Shown piece by piece: positions 51,121-60,701 of a stretch of 64,000 nt of DNA. The notes under the pieces were generated by a model. It ran no database searches, was not told where the DNA came from, and worked only from the letters and a program-made list of their open reading frames with translations. Within the stretch, counting starts at the first letter, position 1. Every line of letters begins with the position of its first letter. The stretch comes from JBBDWK01 sp040902885 (GTDB lineage: Bacteria; Acidobacteriota; Terriglobia; Bryobacterales; Bryobacteraceae). The position numbers and the translations under genes are program-made. The stretch covers positions 95,151 through 159,150 of the forward strand of contig JBBDWK010000032.1 in NCBI GenBank assembly GCA_040902885.1, written 5' to 3'.

Positions 51121-52365
51121 TCACCCGTTCCGGCCGAAAGACACGTAGCATATCAGCGCCCCGACTACCGACATCGACACACCCCAAGCCAGAAGTTTGT
51201 TGAACAGGTCCCGGCCATGCTCTCGCACTGGAGCGGACGCGACGCAGAGGGCTCCGATCGTGGACAACGGTGAAACGTCCACCAGGTGGGAACCGATGTT
51301 CATCGACATCGCGATCGCCATCGGGTCCCCGCCGCCGAGCCGCTCCGCCAGACCCGGCGCCATGGGGAGGAAGGCCGGAAGAACCACTCCCGAGGTGCTG
51401 CTGTACACGGAGATGATTCCTGTAATGAAGGCCACCAGGCCTGTGACTGTGTCGTGGGTGGCGAAACGGGCGAGCACGGAGACGAAGAGATCGAGCCCGC
51501 GAGTTTTCTCGAGCAGCGCAATCAGAACCGTTACGCCGGATACCATGACGATCACTCCCCATGGCATCTTTTTGATCGCATCCAGATCGTCTCCGCACCG
51601 GAGAAGCACCAGCACAACGGAGACAAGAAATGCACCCATGCCAACGTTCACCTTAAAGAAGATCACGCCGACCAACAGGACGGCGATGGCTCCGAGCGTG
51701 ATCCAGTTACGGCGTTCGAATGGCTCGGCGGCCTCGGCGGGATTGCCCTTCCATTTGCCCGCGAACAACTTCAGGCCGCCAAACGCGATATAGCCGCCAA
51801 TGGCAACGAAGGCGTGAGCGGCGGCGTTATATAGATAGGTCTGTCCTTCGTGACCCCCTAGCCCAATCCGCGACATCAAACTATTGACGATAATCCCGGT
51901 CGGCGCAAAGGGCGACAGCGACCCGGCGTTTGCTCCATTGCCGACCATGATCGCCATCAGGAAGAGCGGAATCCCGGCGCGGCCGGCCGTCGCCATGGCC
52001 ATGGGCGCGATCAGCGCAGCCGTGGCAATGTTTCCCGGTCCTATGGACGCAAGCACGGCCGCCAGCAGGAAAAACATGAGCGGAATGATTCCGCGATTCC
52101 CGCGGCACATCCCTACCGCGTGATGCGCCAGCTTGTCCAGGGTTCCGTTCGCCTGGGCGAGCGTGAAGAGCATCGTCACTCCCGCCAGAGTGAGGAACAG
52201 TTGCGTTGGAAAGCCGTTCATCACGTCGTTGGCCGACATGCCGGCGAAGAAAACGCCGATGATCCACGCCATGGCGATGGCCAGAATGCCGACGTTCAGT
52301 CGAGTCACGCAACTGACGACAATCACCAGCGCCAGCGCGCCTAGCGAGAGGGCCGCAACGTTCAT
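51121..52365 (-). CDS. MatC-like dicarboxylate carrier
   Basis: A 414-residue membrane protein with about 12 helices, matching the malonate/dicarboxylate carrier MatC and ion-transporter superfamily: VVSCVTRLNVGILAIAMAWI, GFPTQLFLTLAGVTMLFTLA, ASIGPGNIATAALIAPMAMA and VGNGANAGSLSPFAPTGIIV, with the second repeat YSSTSGVVLPAFLPMAPGLA. It imports a C3-C4 dicarboxylate. ATG 52365 overlaps the stop of the GlcD-GlcF fusion gene, so carrier and oxidase are coupled and the imported acid may feed the oxidase. Confidence 0.87.
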   Translation of the reverse strand: MNVAALSLGALALVIVVSCVTRLNVGILAIAMAWIIGVFFAGMSANDVMNGFPTQLFLTLAGVTMLFTLAQANGTLDKLAHHAVGMCRGNRGIIPLMFFLLAAVLASIGPGNIATAALIAPMAMATAGRAGIPLFLMAIMVGNGANAGSLSPFAPTGIIVNSLMSRIGLGGHEGQTYLYNAAAHAFVAIGGYIAFGGLKLFAGKWKGNPAEAAEPFERRNWITLGAIAVLLVGVIFFKVNVGMGAFLVSVVLVLLRCGDDLDAIKKMPWGVIVMVSGVTVLIALLEKTRGLDLFVSVLARFATHDTVTGLVAFITGIISVYSSTSGVVLPAFLPMAPGLAERLGGGDPMAIAMSMNIGSHLVDVSPLSTIGALCVASAPVREHGRDLFNKLLAWGVSMSVVGALICYVSFGRNG

Positions 52366-55286
52366 GCCCGCGTCACCAGTAGCGAGCGAAGCAATTCCGC
52401 GGGATGCAGCGCGCGAACTCCCGTGAAGTCCTCAACCTGGCGCCGGCAGGAGACGCCGCCCGCCACAAGCACGGAACCCGGCTGGAGATTTCGCGCGGCC
52501 GGCAGTAGGCGTCGCTCTCCGATCTTTTGCGAAATATCGTAGTGCTCGCGAAGGTATCCGAACGAGCCGGCCATCCCGCAGCAGCCGGCGTCCAGGTCGA
52601 TCACATCGGATTCCGGTATACGGGAGAGCAGCGATTTCACGGGCGGGAGCAGTCCCATAGCCTTCTGGTGGCAATGTCCGTGGAGCACGATCTTCGTCGG
52701 GCCGGGCCGAAAGCTAAGGCGACCGCCTTCACAGTTCAAGACATCCTCGATTAACGAACAAGCTTCGGCCACTCGCAATGCCTTTTGCTGGCTCTCGCCG
52801 CGCAGCAATCCGGGAACGTCCTCGCGCATGGCGGAAAGGCAACTGGGCTCGAGGAAGACGATCCTTTTTCCCTGGGCTGCCAGAGGAAACAACGTTTCGG
52901 TGTTCTGCTCCGCCCTTTCGCGGGCTTCAGCGAGCAGACCTTGGGAGATGAGCGGCCGGCCGCAGCATCCATTCGGCGCAATGGCTGCGGAGATGCCCGC
53001 CGCCTCCAGCAGTTCCATTCCAGCGACTCCGATTTCAGGTTCGTAGTGATTCGTGAACGTGTCGGCGAAAAGTAGGACGGCGGCTCGTGTGTTCTCCTTT
53101 GAGAATCGCTTCGTGAACGGGCGCCGGGACCAGGCCGGCGGCTCCCTCCGCCGATCCAATCCAAGCACTTGTTCATTGAGCCATCGCACCAGCCCGCTCC
53201 GCGCCACCCAATTCGAGACCGGCGCCAGCCGGCTTCCCCAGCGCGCCAGTTCGCTCACGTGCCCCAATACCCGCGCGCGCAATGGCTCACCGTGCCTGCC
53301 CCAGTATGCCGCCAGGAATTCGCTCTTGAAACGCGCCATGTCAACGCCCACGGGGCACTCAGCCTTACAGGCGCGGCATTCCAGACACAGGTCGAGCACT
53401 TCGCGAACACCCTCGGAGCTGAGCCCGGATTCGTCCAGGCGGCCGGCCATGGCCAGCCGAAGGACGTTCGCGCGGCCGCGCGTGGAGTGCTCCTCATCGA
53501 GCGTCGCCATATACGAAGGACACATGGTCCCTTCGAGTTTTTTGCGGCATGCTCCCAGGCCGCTGCACATATCCACCGCGCCCGCCATTCCACCGTATTC
53601 CGAATAATCGAAAAACGTGTTCACCCGAGGCGTGCGATATCCGGGCCCGTACCGAAGGTTTTGCGTCATCGGCGGAGCGTCCACAATCTTGCCGGGATTC
53701 AGAATGCCCAGCGGATCGAAGGTCCGCTTGATCTGGCGGAAAGCCTCATAGAGCACCGGCCCAAACATCTTCCGCATAAACGGACTGCGCACCAGGCCGT
53801 CGCCATGCTCGCCGGAGAGCGCGCCGCCGAATTCCAGCACCAGATCGGAAATGTCGTTCGCGATCGACTCGAACTTTCGCACGCCCTCTTCGGTCTTCAT
53901 GTTGACCACGGGACGCACATGCAAACACCCGACCGACGCGTGCGCATATACACCTGCGGTGGTCTCGTGACGTCGTACGATCCCCAGAAACCGATCAATG
54001 AAATCCGCCAGCTTTTCCGGAGCGACCGCGGTGTCCTCAACGAAGGAAAGAGATTTGGCGTCCTCTTTCATCGCCATGGAAAGACCCAATGCAGCCTCTC
54101 GCAGGCTCCAGATGCGGGCCTGCGCAGGCAAGTCCATCGCGCGATGATAGCGGTATCCAAGATTATGTGCGGTCAGATCCCGTTCCAGCGCATCCAGCCG
54201 CGGCGGCAGATCCTCGGCGCGGTCGGCGTAGAACTCCACGCAGAGAAGCGCCCCTGGATCGCCTTCGATGAACGTTTGTCGAAGCCGCTCCAGCGCCGCG
54301 TTCTGTTTCGTGTTGTTGAGGATGAAGCCGTCCATCACCTCCACCGCCGAGGGTTTGTGCAGCAGAATTTGAGGCGCCGCCCGCAGAGCGCCGCCGAGGT
54401 CCGCAAACTGGATTGCCATCACGGCCTTGGCTTTGGGAAGCGGCACCAGGTTGATTTTCGCTTCCAGCACCACCCCGAGAGTGCCTTCCGATCCCACCAT
54501 CAGCTTCGTCAGGTTGAAGGGCTGCCCGGGCCGCACGAAGCAGTCGAGATTGTAGCCGCCCACCCGGCGAAGGATCTTGGGATACCGCCGGTCCACTTCC
54601 TCGGCGCATTCCGCCGCCACCTGAATCACCTTGCGATAGCACGCGGCTTCGAGCGAATCTCCCCCGCAGGCGGCCTGGAGTTCCGCGGGCGAAAGCTCTC
54701 TCAACCGGACGACCGAGCCATCCGACAGCACCACTTCCATCTCGATCACGTGATCGATAGTCTTGCCGTAGAGCACCGAGCGTGCGCCGCTCGAATTGTT
54801 CGCCATCATGCCACCCACGGTTGCGCGGCTGGCGGTCGAGATATCCGGGGCGAACCGCATGGCGTGCGGGCGCAGCGCTGCGTTCAACTCGTCGAGAACG
54901 ATCCCCGGCTGAACGCGCGCCCAACGTTCTTCCACATTCACTTCAAGGATCTGATTGAAGTACTTGGAAGTGTCTATCTGAATTCCCGGCCCGATCGCCT
55001 GACCCGCCTGCGAAGTGCCGCCGCCCCGCATAGTCAGCGGACACTGGAACTTGTGGCAGAGCTTAACCGCGAAAATCACGTCCTCGCGCGATCTTGGGAC
55101 CACCACCGCCAGTGGTTCAATCTGATAGACGCTCGCGTCCGTGGAATACAGTACGCGCGATACCTTATCGAAGCGGACTTCGCCGGTAAACCCGGCTTCC
55201 AGCTCGCGGCGAAGTGCTGCGAGATCCACCCTGCCGGCCTGCGCTTGGGGAACTCCGGGACCAGAGGAAATAGTGACCAGGCTCAT
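52362..55286 (-). CDS. GlcD-GlcF fusion: FAD and Fe-S D-2-hydroxyacid dehydrogenase
   Basis: A 974-residue fusion. The N-terminal half is a VAO-type FAD domain (VLYSTDASVYQIEPLAVVVP, LTMRGGGTSQAGQAIGPGIQ, TVGGMMANNSSGARS and the GlcD cap domain). The middle has ferredoxin-type cysteines (CSGLGACRKKLEGTMCPSYM; CLECRACKAECPVGVD), and the end two CCG domains (NGCCGRPLISQG; HGHCHQKAMG with DAGCCGMAGSFGY). Such YdiJ-like enzymes oxidise D-lactate, glycolate or D-2-hydroxyglutarate and pass electrons to quinone. Start ATG 55286 is chosen since the divergent aminotransferase starts at 55339. It precedes the MatC-like carrier. Confidence 0.92.
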   Translation of the reverse strand: MSLVTISSGPGVPQAQAGRVDLAALRRELEAGFTGEVRFDKVSRVLYSTDASVYQIEPLAVVVPRSREDVIFAVKLCHKFQCPLTMRGGGTSQAGQAIGPGIQIDTSKYFNQILEVNVEERWARVQPGIVLDELNAALRPHAMRFAPDISTASRATVGGMMANNSSGARSVLYGKTIDHVIEMEVVLSDGSVVRLRELSPAELQAACGGDSLEAACYRKVIQVAAECAEEVDRRYPKILRRVGGYNLDCFVRPGQPFNLTKLMVGSEGTLGVVLEAKINLVPLPKAKAVMAIQFADLGGALRAAPQILLHKPSAVEVMDGFILNNTKQNAALERLRQTFIEGDPGALLCVEFYADRAEDLPPRLDALERDLTAHNLGYRYHRAMDLPAQARIWSLREAALGLSMAMKEDAKSLSFVEDTAVAPEKLADFIDRFLGIVRRHETTAGVYAHASVGCLHVRPVVNMKTEEGVRKFESIANDISDLVLEFGGALSGEHGDGLVRSPFMRKMFGPVLYEAFRQIKRTFDPLGILNPGKIVDAPPMTQNLRYGPGYRTPRVNTFFDYSEYGGMAGAVDMCSGLGACRKKLEGTMCPSYMATLDEEHSTRGRANVLRLAMAGRLDESGLSSEGVREVLDLCLECRACKAECPVGVDMARFKSEFLAAYWGRHGEPLRARVLGHVSELARWGSRLAPVSNWVARSGLVRWLNEQVLGLDRRREPPAWSRRPFTKRFSKENTRAAVLLFADTFTNHYEPEIGVAGMELLEAAGISAAIAPNGCCGRPLISQGLLAEARERAEQNTETLFPLAAQGKRIVFLEPSCLSAMREDVPGLLRGESQQKALRVAEACSLIEDVLNCEGGRLSFRPGPTKIVLHGHCHQKAMGLLPPVKSLLSRIPESDVIDLDAGCCGMAGSFGYLREHYDISQKIGERRLLPAARNLQPGSVLVAGGVSCRRQVEDFTGVRALHPAELLRSLLVTRA

Positions 55287-55338
55287 CGCGTGTGGTTGTG
55301 CCCCGTCGATTCCGCGAATACCATGGGTCGAGCTTATC

Positions 55339-56502
55339 ATGAGCCAAAGTGGACGGCATTTTCTTCAAGTACCCGGACCGACCAACGTTCCGGACCGCAT
55401 TCTCCGGGCGATGGCTCAACCTACCATCGACCACCGCGGCCCCGAGTTCGCCGCGCTGGGACGCGAGGTTCTGGAGGGGTTGCGAGCGGTTTTCAAAACT
55501 TCCGGCCCGGTATTGATCTTTCCGGCGTCCGGCACGGGAGCGTGGGAGGCGGCGCTGGTCAATGCCCTCTCGCCCGGCGATACGGTTCTCGCATTCGATA
55601 TCGGCGAGTTCGCGAAGCTCTGGCACGAGCTGGCCCGCCGGCTGGGCCTCAATGTGGACGTGGCGCCGGGCGACTGGAAAAGCGGAGTCGATCCCGGTGC
55701 GCTCGAGGCCAGATTGGAGGAGGACCGTGAGCACAAGATCCGCGCAGTGCTCGTAGTTCACAATGAGACCTCCACCGGCGTCACCAGCCGCGTGGCCGAG
55801 ATCCGCAAAGCGATGGACCGCGCCCGTCATCCCGCGCTGCTGATGGTGGATGCGGTGTCTTCTTTGGGATCCATCGATTTGCGTCATGACGAATGGGGTA
55901 TCGACGTCACGATTACCGGATCGCAGAAGGGACTGATGCTGCCGCCCGGGCTAGGTTTTAACGGCGTCAGTCAGAAGGCTCTGGAAGCCTCGCGCTCGTC
56001 TAAATTCCCGAAGAACTACTGGTCATGGCAACCGATGCTGGCATTGAACCAGAGCGGATTCTTTCCGTACACTCCCGCGACCAACCTGCTCTACGGATTG
56101 CGTGAAGCCCTGTGCATGTTGCGTACCGAAGGCCTGGAGAGCGTGTTCGAGCGCCACCGGCTGCTCGCGGAAGCTGCGCGCACGTGCGTGAAGACCTGGG
56201 GACTCGAGATTCTCTGCCGCTGCCCGGACGAATATAGCAACGTGGTTACCGCTGTAGTAATGCCGGAGGGGTCCGACGCCGATGAGTTTCGCAAGCTCGT
56301 TCTACAACGATTTAATATGTCTCTGGGGGCGGGCCTGGGCAGGCTGAAAGGCCGCGTTTTCCGCATCGGACATCTGGGAGATTTCAACGAATTGATGCTG
56401 TGTGGGACCCTCTGCGGTGTAGAGATGGGTCTGGGCCTCGCGGGTGTTCCGCATACCGCCGGCGGTGTGCAGGCAGCGATGGCGCGGCTGTGCGGCCGTT
56501 AG
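55339..56502 (+). CDS. Class V aminotransferase (alanine/serine-glyoxylate type)
   Basis: A 387-residue PLP enzyme. FLQVPGPTNVPDRILRAMAQ and IDHRGPEFAALGREVLEGLR open the family; IFPASGTGAWEAALVNALSP binds phosphate; Asp171 (LLMVDAVSSLGSI) and Lys197 (TITGSQKGLMLPPGL, Schiff base) are the cofactor residues. NLLYGLREAL and GRLKGRVFRIGHLGDFNELM complete it. It transfers an amino group from serine or alanine to glyoxylate. Divergent from the GlcD-GlcF gene across 52 bp, it fits a glycolate - glyoxylate - glycine route. Confidence 0.93.
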   Translation: MSQSGRHFLQVPGPTNVPDRILRAMAQPTIDHRGPEFAALGREVLEGLRAVFKTSGPVLIFPASGTGAWEAALVNALSPGDTVLAFDIGEFAKLWHELARRLGLNVDVAPGDWKSGVDPGALEARLEEDREHKIRAVLVVHNETSTGVTSRVAEIRKAMDRARHPALLMVDAVSSLGSIDLRHDEWGIDVTITGSQKGLMLPPGLGFNGVSQKALEASRSSKFPKNYWSWQPMLALNQSGFFPYTPATNLLYGLREALCMLRTEGLESVFERHRLLAEAARTCVKTWGLEILCRCPDEYSNVVTAVVMPEGSDADEFRKLVLQRFNMSLGAGLGRLKGRVFRIGHLGDFNELMLCGTLCGVEMGLGLAGVPHTAGGVQAAMARLCGR

Positions 56503-56587
56503 CGGGGCCTGGCCCGAAGCGCTGGCGCCCTGCCGCCCTCTTCTAAGACTGCTTCGCTGACGGCGCCACGACTGGTGACGCGGCCGC

Positions 56588-58006
56588 TCAGGCCAACAGC
56601 TTCTCCACCACGGCCGCTCCGGTCAGCGATGCATCCGTCAGGGTTTCGTCGCGGCCGTGATGGCGGAACGTAAGCTTGTTGTGATTTAGGCCCAGCTGGT
56701 TCAGCAGCGTGGCGTGAAGATCGGGAACGCTCACGCGGTCTTCCACGGCGCGATAACCAAGCTCGTCCGTAGCGCCATGCACATATCCGGCTTTGAATCC
56801 GCCGCCGGCCAGCCAGAGACTGAAGGCGTTCCGGTTGTGGTCGCGGCCGGTTCCCTTCTGCGAAATCGGCAGCCGCCCGAACTCGCCTGCCCACATGACG
56901 ATGGTCTCGTCCAAAAGCCCAAGGCTCTTGAGGTCCTTCACCAATGCGGCAGATCCCCGGTCGGTTCTCCCGCAGATTTCCGTCAGGCCCGGCTTCAGGT
57001 TTTCGTGATTGTCCCAAGGCTGGAAGGAGGGCTTGAGCGGCGGAAACACCTGCACGAAGCGTACACCGGCCTCCACCAGCTTTCGCGCCATCAGGCACCG
57101 CGCGCCGTAACCCGCGGTCACCGGATCGTCCAGGCCATACAGCTTCTTAACAGCCTCCGGCTCCTTGGAAATATCGACCACCTTGCCGGCGGTCAACTGC
57201 ATCCGCGCGGCCAGCTCGTAATTGCGAATGCGCGCCTCGAGCGACGTATCGCCTGGATGGTTGCGGCGATGCTCCTCATTCAGCTTGGCGAGCAGAGCGA
57301 GCCGGTCCTCCTGCGAGCCCCGTGGCGCCGGCGAAGAAGGCTGAAGATTCAATACCGGCGCACCCTGGCTGCTAAATTCCGTTCCCCGGTACAGCGCCGG
57401 CAGCCAGCCGTTGTCCCATACCAGCGAGCCGTTGGTGTTGTAGCCTTCCGGGTCGCGCAGCACAATGAACGCCGGCAGATTCCGGTTCTCCGTGCCCAAG
57501 CCGTAGCTGATCCATGCTCCCGTGGTCGGGCGGCCGGGAAAAATCTTTCCGGTCTGCAACATGATCAGCGCTTCCGAGTGGTTGTTGTGCTCGGTGAACA
57601 TGGAGCGGATCAGGCAGATGTCGTCGGCGATTGATGCAACATGCGGAATCAGCCCGGAAAGCTCCATGCCGCACTTCCCGCGCCGCTCGAACTCGAACGG
57701 GCTGGCCATGAGCTCCTGCGACTCGCTGCCCAACTGCAGGGTCTCGACCTTTTCGGAATGCTTCTGTCCGTGCCGCTTTTGCAACTCGGGCTTCGGGTCG
57801 AAAATGTCCATCTGGCTGGGCCCGCCGTTCTGCATGAGCTGGATGACGGCCCTGGCCTTTGCCTGGAAGTGCCCCGGCTTGGGCATCAGATCGAAGCCCG
57901 CGCCTTCCGCTTGATCGAGCGCCGCCAGGGCCAGCGCGCCAAAGCCGAGGCCGGTCTGCTGGAGCATCTTACGGCGCGACATCGGGTAGCGGAATTGTCC
58001 GGGCAT
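56588..58006 (-). CDS. DUF1501 family Tat-exported protein
   Basis: A 472-residue DUF1501 protein. The leader MSRRKMLQQTGLGFGALALA is Tat-like. Conserved segments: VIQLMQNGGPSQMDIFDPKP, FTEHNNHSEALIMLQTGKIF, VRFVQVFPPLKPSFQPWDNH, VMWAGEFGRLPISQKGTGRD and VEDRVSVPDLHATLLNQLGL. ATG 58006, ten bases behind the DUF1549/1553 stop with GGAG before it, is chosen over longer readings that would run back into that gene. It is the last gene of the pair; convergent with the aminotransferase. Confidence 0.9.
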   Translation of the reverse strand: MPGQFRYPMSRRKMLQQTGLGFGALALAALDQAEGAGFDLMPKPGHFQAKARAVIQLMQNGGPSQMDIFDPKPELQKRHGQKHSEKVETLQLGSESQELMASPFEFERRGKCGMELSGLIPHVASIADDICLIRSMFTEHNNHSEALIMLQTGKIFPGRPTTGAWISYGLGTENRNLPAFIVLRDPEGYNTNGSLVWDNGWLPALYRGTEFSSQGAPVLNLQPSSPAPRGSQEDRLALLAKLNEEHRRNHPGDTSLEARIRNYELAARMQLTAGKVVDISKEPEAVKKLYGLDDPVTAGYGARCLMARKLVEAGVRFVQVFPPLKPSFQPWDNHENLKPGLTEICGRTDRGSAALVKDLKSLGLLDETIVMWAGEFGRLPISQKGTGRDHNRNAFSLWLAGGGFKAGYVHGATDELGYRAVEDRVSVPDLHATLLNQLGLNHNKLTFRHHGRDETLTDASLTGAAVVEKLLA

Positions 58007-58016
58007 CCTTCGGCTC

Positions 58017-60596
58017 CTATTCGACGTAGAGAAACTCGTTGCTGTTGAACAGTACGTGGCAGAGGCTCGCCAGCGCGGACTGCTCGCGGGATTCCGCATG
58101 CCGCGCCGCTTCACGGGTGTAAAACTCGCCGGCCCAGACCAATTCTTTCTCCGAGGGCGGGCGGCCGAAGGCCATTCGGAATGCGGCGGAGATCCGCGGC
58201 GCAGGCTCGTTGCCCGCGGCTTGGGCGATGCGCTCCGCGAAGCGCCTCGCCTGTTCCATCACCTCGTCGCCGTTCAGCATCATCAGCGACTGCAAAACCA
58301 CGGCGGAAGCGGAACGGTGCGTCGCATTGGTGCTCATCACGGGGTGGTCGAACACCCCGAGCATGCTCAAATTGAAGCGCCGCCGCGCCACCAGGTAAAG
58401 GCTGCGGCGACACTTCGCGGCTGGACTCGGCAGGTCCTTTTCGGAAATCACCACCATCCCGTCCGGTCTCACGTTGATGGGAATCGGCGGCCCTCCGAAA
58501 CTCCGGTCGAGCGTCCCGCTCACGGCGAGCATGGAATCGCGGATTACTTCGGATTCCAGGCGCCGCATGCGCATGCGCCACAGAAGCCGATTGTCCGGAT
58601 CGGCCGTTTGCGCGTGGGAATCTCCGGGCCGCGAAGAATCCTGGCGGTAGGCTGCCGACAGCATGAGGCTCTTCACCATCGGCTTCACACGCCATCCACT
58701 ACGGATGAACTCGGAGGTCAGCCAGTCCAGAAGCTCGGGATGGGTCGGCGGTGCGCCCATCTTTCCGAAGTTCTCCGGAGTCGCCACGATGCCCTCGCCG
58801 AACACGTGACTCCAGATGCGGTTCACCATCACGCGCGCCACCAAACCGCCCGCAACCGAGCCGCCGTCGGTGAGCCATTCCGCGAGCGCCAGTCTGCGGC
58901 CGGTGGACTGTTTCCCGGATGTATAGGCAGGGAACGTCAACGGCGCCTCGGGATCCTCCAGCACTTCGAGCGCGCCCGGCTCCACGTCGGGTCCTTGCGA
59001 TTCATGGTCGCCGCGGCGATGGAGAAACGTTCGGGGCGGCGCGCCGGTATCGCGGAGCACTTCCAGTTTTCCGTACGCGCGGCGCCGCGCTTCGAACAAC
59101 CGGATCTGTGTCTGCAACTCCTCCGTTTTGCGGCGGTGCTCTTCCGTCATCAGCGCCTGGATCTGCGCGGGTTTGAAGCTGAGCGGCTCCACTTTCTTCG
59201 CCAGCAGCTTCTGTGGACCGGTGCGGTGCTTGGGGATCGTCTGCACCGCCGCCTTCACCGCGGCGCGCTCGCCTCCAGGAAGCGACTCCAGCTTCTTGTC
59301 GAGAAGTTGCTCCTCGTAGATCTTCCCGATCGCCGCCAACTGCTCGCGCAGCGGAGCCGCCTGCGCCTCGATCATCGCGTTGTGACCGTCAATGGTCGTC
59401 TTCTCCGCCTCGGGGACATCGGCGACTACCCGATCCTGCGGCTGGACCCACTCCTCCACGTTCAACGCCGGCGAAAGCACAGCCATCAGCCGGTAGTAGT
59501 CGCGCTGCGGGATGGGATCGAACTTATGGCTGTGACAGCGGGCGCAGCCGACGGTGAGCCCCAGCACGCCGCTGCTCAGAATATCGATAGTCTGGTGCAG
59601 CACGCCATAGCGCAGCAGGACCGTGTTGCGCTCATCCGTGTCGGTCGGGTCCTCAACCGTGCGCAGGTAGCCGGTCCCGGTCAGCGCGTCCAGAATTTCG
59701 GTGTTGTACTCTTTGGCATTGCGCCAGTCCACCAGCTCGTCGCCCGCCAGTTGCTCTTTCAGAAAGCGGTCGTAGGGCTTGTCGCTGTTGAATGCGTTCA
59801 CCACATAGTCGCGATACTTCCAGCGGCCTGGACCGATCTTGTACCCATTGGCCTGCACATCGCGACCGAAGGTGTCCACATAGCCAGCCACGTCCAGCCA
59901 ATGCCTGCCCCAGCGCTCGCCGTAGTGCGGCGAGGCCAGCAGCCGGTCGATGAGCTTCTCGTACGCATCGTGAGACTGGTCGGAAACGAATGCGTCCACT
60001 TCCTCGGGCGTGGGCGGCAGACCGATGAGATCGAAATACGCGCGCCGCGCCAACTTCGTGCGGGAAGCTTCAGGTGCAAAGGAAAGCTTCTTCGCCTCCA
60101 GCTTTTCGAGCAGGAAGGCGTCCACGGGCGTGCGACCCAGGGCGGAATTGCGGACTTCGGGGACCGGAGGCCGGAGCGGCTTCTGAAATGCCCAGAACTG
60201 ACGGTCCTTCTCGGAAACGGACGCGGGCTCCACCGCGGCAACGGTCGCAGCCGGAAGATTGGCCGGCGCTCCCGCGTCCACCCAGCGGCGGATGACATCA
60301 ATTTCCTCGCCGGTGAGTTTGACCTCTTTGCCGGGCGGCATGGAGCCATCCACGATCCGCTTCACGAGCAGGCTGCCGTCGGCGGAACCTTTCACAATCA
60401 CCGGACCGTTATCGCTTCCGCGCAACACCAGTGACGCTTCGTGCAAATCCAGCCCCGCCATGCGCAGTTTCGGGCCGTGACACTTCGAGCAGCGCGCGTT
60501 CAACACCGGAAGCACGTTCTTCTCAAAGTCCACTGGCGCGGCCGCAAGCCGGAGCCCTAACGCGACAACCACGAGCATCCACAGACGAATCGCCAT
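58017..60596 (-). CDS. DUF1549/DUF1553 protein with PSCyt1 cytochrome domain
   Basis: An 859-residue exported protein (signal LWMLVVVALGLRLAAA). PSCyt1 region CSKCHGPKLRMAGLDLHEAS and DGSMPPGKEVKLTGEEIDVI; DUF1549 with VDAFLLEKLEAKKLSFAPEA, LARRAYFDLIGLPPTPEEVD and GCARCHSHKFDPIPQRDYYR; then a coiled insert (LMTEEHRRKTEELQTQIRLF); DUF1553 with GLVARVMVNRIWSHVFGEGI and end NSNEFLYVE. Same domain set as the 43.7-kb protein and similar to it across the core. ATG 60596 is likely. Divergent from the second TonB receptor with 105 bp between, containing -10-like TACAAT on this strand (60619-60614). Confidence 0.9.
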   Translation of the reverse strand: MAIRLWMLVVVALGLRLAAAPVDFEKNVLPVLNARCSKCHGPKLRMAGLDLHEASLVLRGSDNGPVIVKGSADGSLLVKRIVDGSMPPGKEVKLTGEEIDVIRRWVDAGAPANLPAATVAAVEPASVSEKDRQFWAFQKPLRPPVPEVRNSALGRTPVDAFLLEKLEAKKLSFAPEASRTKLARRAYFDLIGLPPTPEEVDAFVSDQSHDAYEKLIDRLLASPHYGERWGRHWLDVAGYVDTFGRDVQANGYKIGPGRWKYRDYVVNAFNSDKPYDRFLKEQLAGDELVDWRNAKEYNTEILDALTGTGYLRTVEDPTDTDERNTVLLRYGVLHQTIDILSSGVLGLTVGCARCHSHKFDPIPQRDYYRLMAVLSPALNVEEWVQPQDRVVADVPEAEKTTIDGHNAMIEAQAAPLREQLAAIGKIYEEQLLDKKLESLPGGERAAVKAAVQTIPKHRTGPQKLLAKKVEPLSFKPAQIQALMTEEHRRKTEELQTQIRLFEARRRAYGKLEVLRDTGAPPRTFLHRRGDHESQGPDVEPGALEVLEDPEAPLTFPAYTSGKQSTGRRLALAEWLTDGGSVAGGLVARVMVNRIWSHVFGEGIVATPENFGKMGAPPTHPELLDWLTSEFIRSGWRVKPMVKSLMLSAAYRQDSSRPGDSHAQTADPDNRLLWRMRMRRLESEVIRDSMLAVSGTLDRSFGGPPIPINVRPDGMVVISEKDLPSPAAKCRRSLYLVARRRFNLSMLGVFDHPVMSTNATHRSASAVVLQSLMMLNGDEVMEQARRFAERIAQAAGNEPAPRISAAFRMAFGRPPSEKELVWAGEFYTREAARHAESREQSALASLCHVLFNSNEFLYVE

Positions 60597-60624
60597 TTGT
60601 CGGCCCACAGGATATTGTAATGGA

Positions 60625-60669
60625 GATTATCGATACGTCCTTGACTCCCTCCGGAGTCTTCACTAAGGT
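60625..60669 (+). promoter_or_regulatory. Promoter of the second TonB receptor, with weak operator-like palindrome
   Basis: TTGACT (60641-60646), 17 bp, TAAGGT (60664-60669). GATTATCGATAC at 60625-60636 resembles the core of the LacI-type sites and has the same place upstream of a -35, but it is clearly weaker than the other four. Confidence 0.4.
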
Positions 60670-60701
60670 AAGTTGAACTTCACTTTCAGGGAGCTTGCCT
60701 C

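Noticed and set aside
53169..55730. 853-codon open frame on the plus strand
   Set aside because: Lies antisense to the GlcD-GlcF fusion, whose FAD, Fe-S and CCG motifs are unmistakable. The frame has no family motif and is His/Arg-rich, as expected of high-GC antisense.
58056..60434. 792-codon open frame on the plus strand
   Set aside because: Antisense to the DUF1549/1553 protein with its CxxCH motifs; no recognisable domain and no ribosome binding site.
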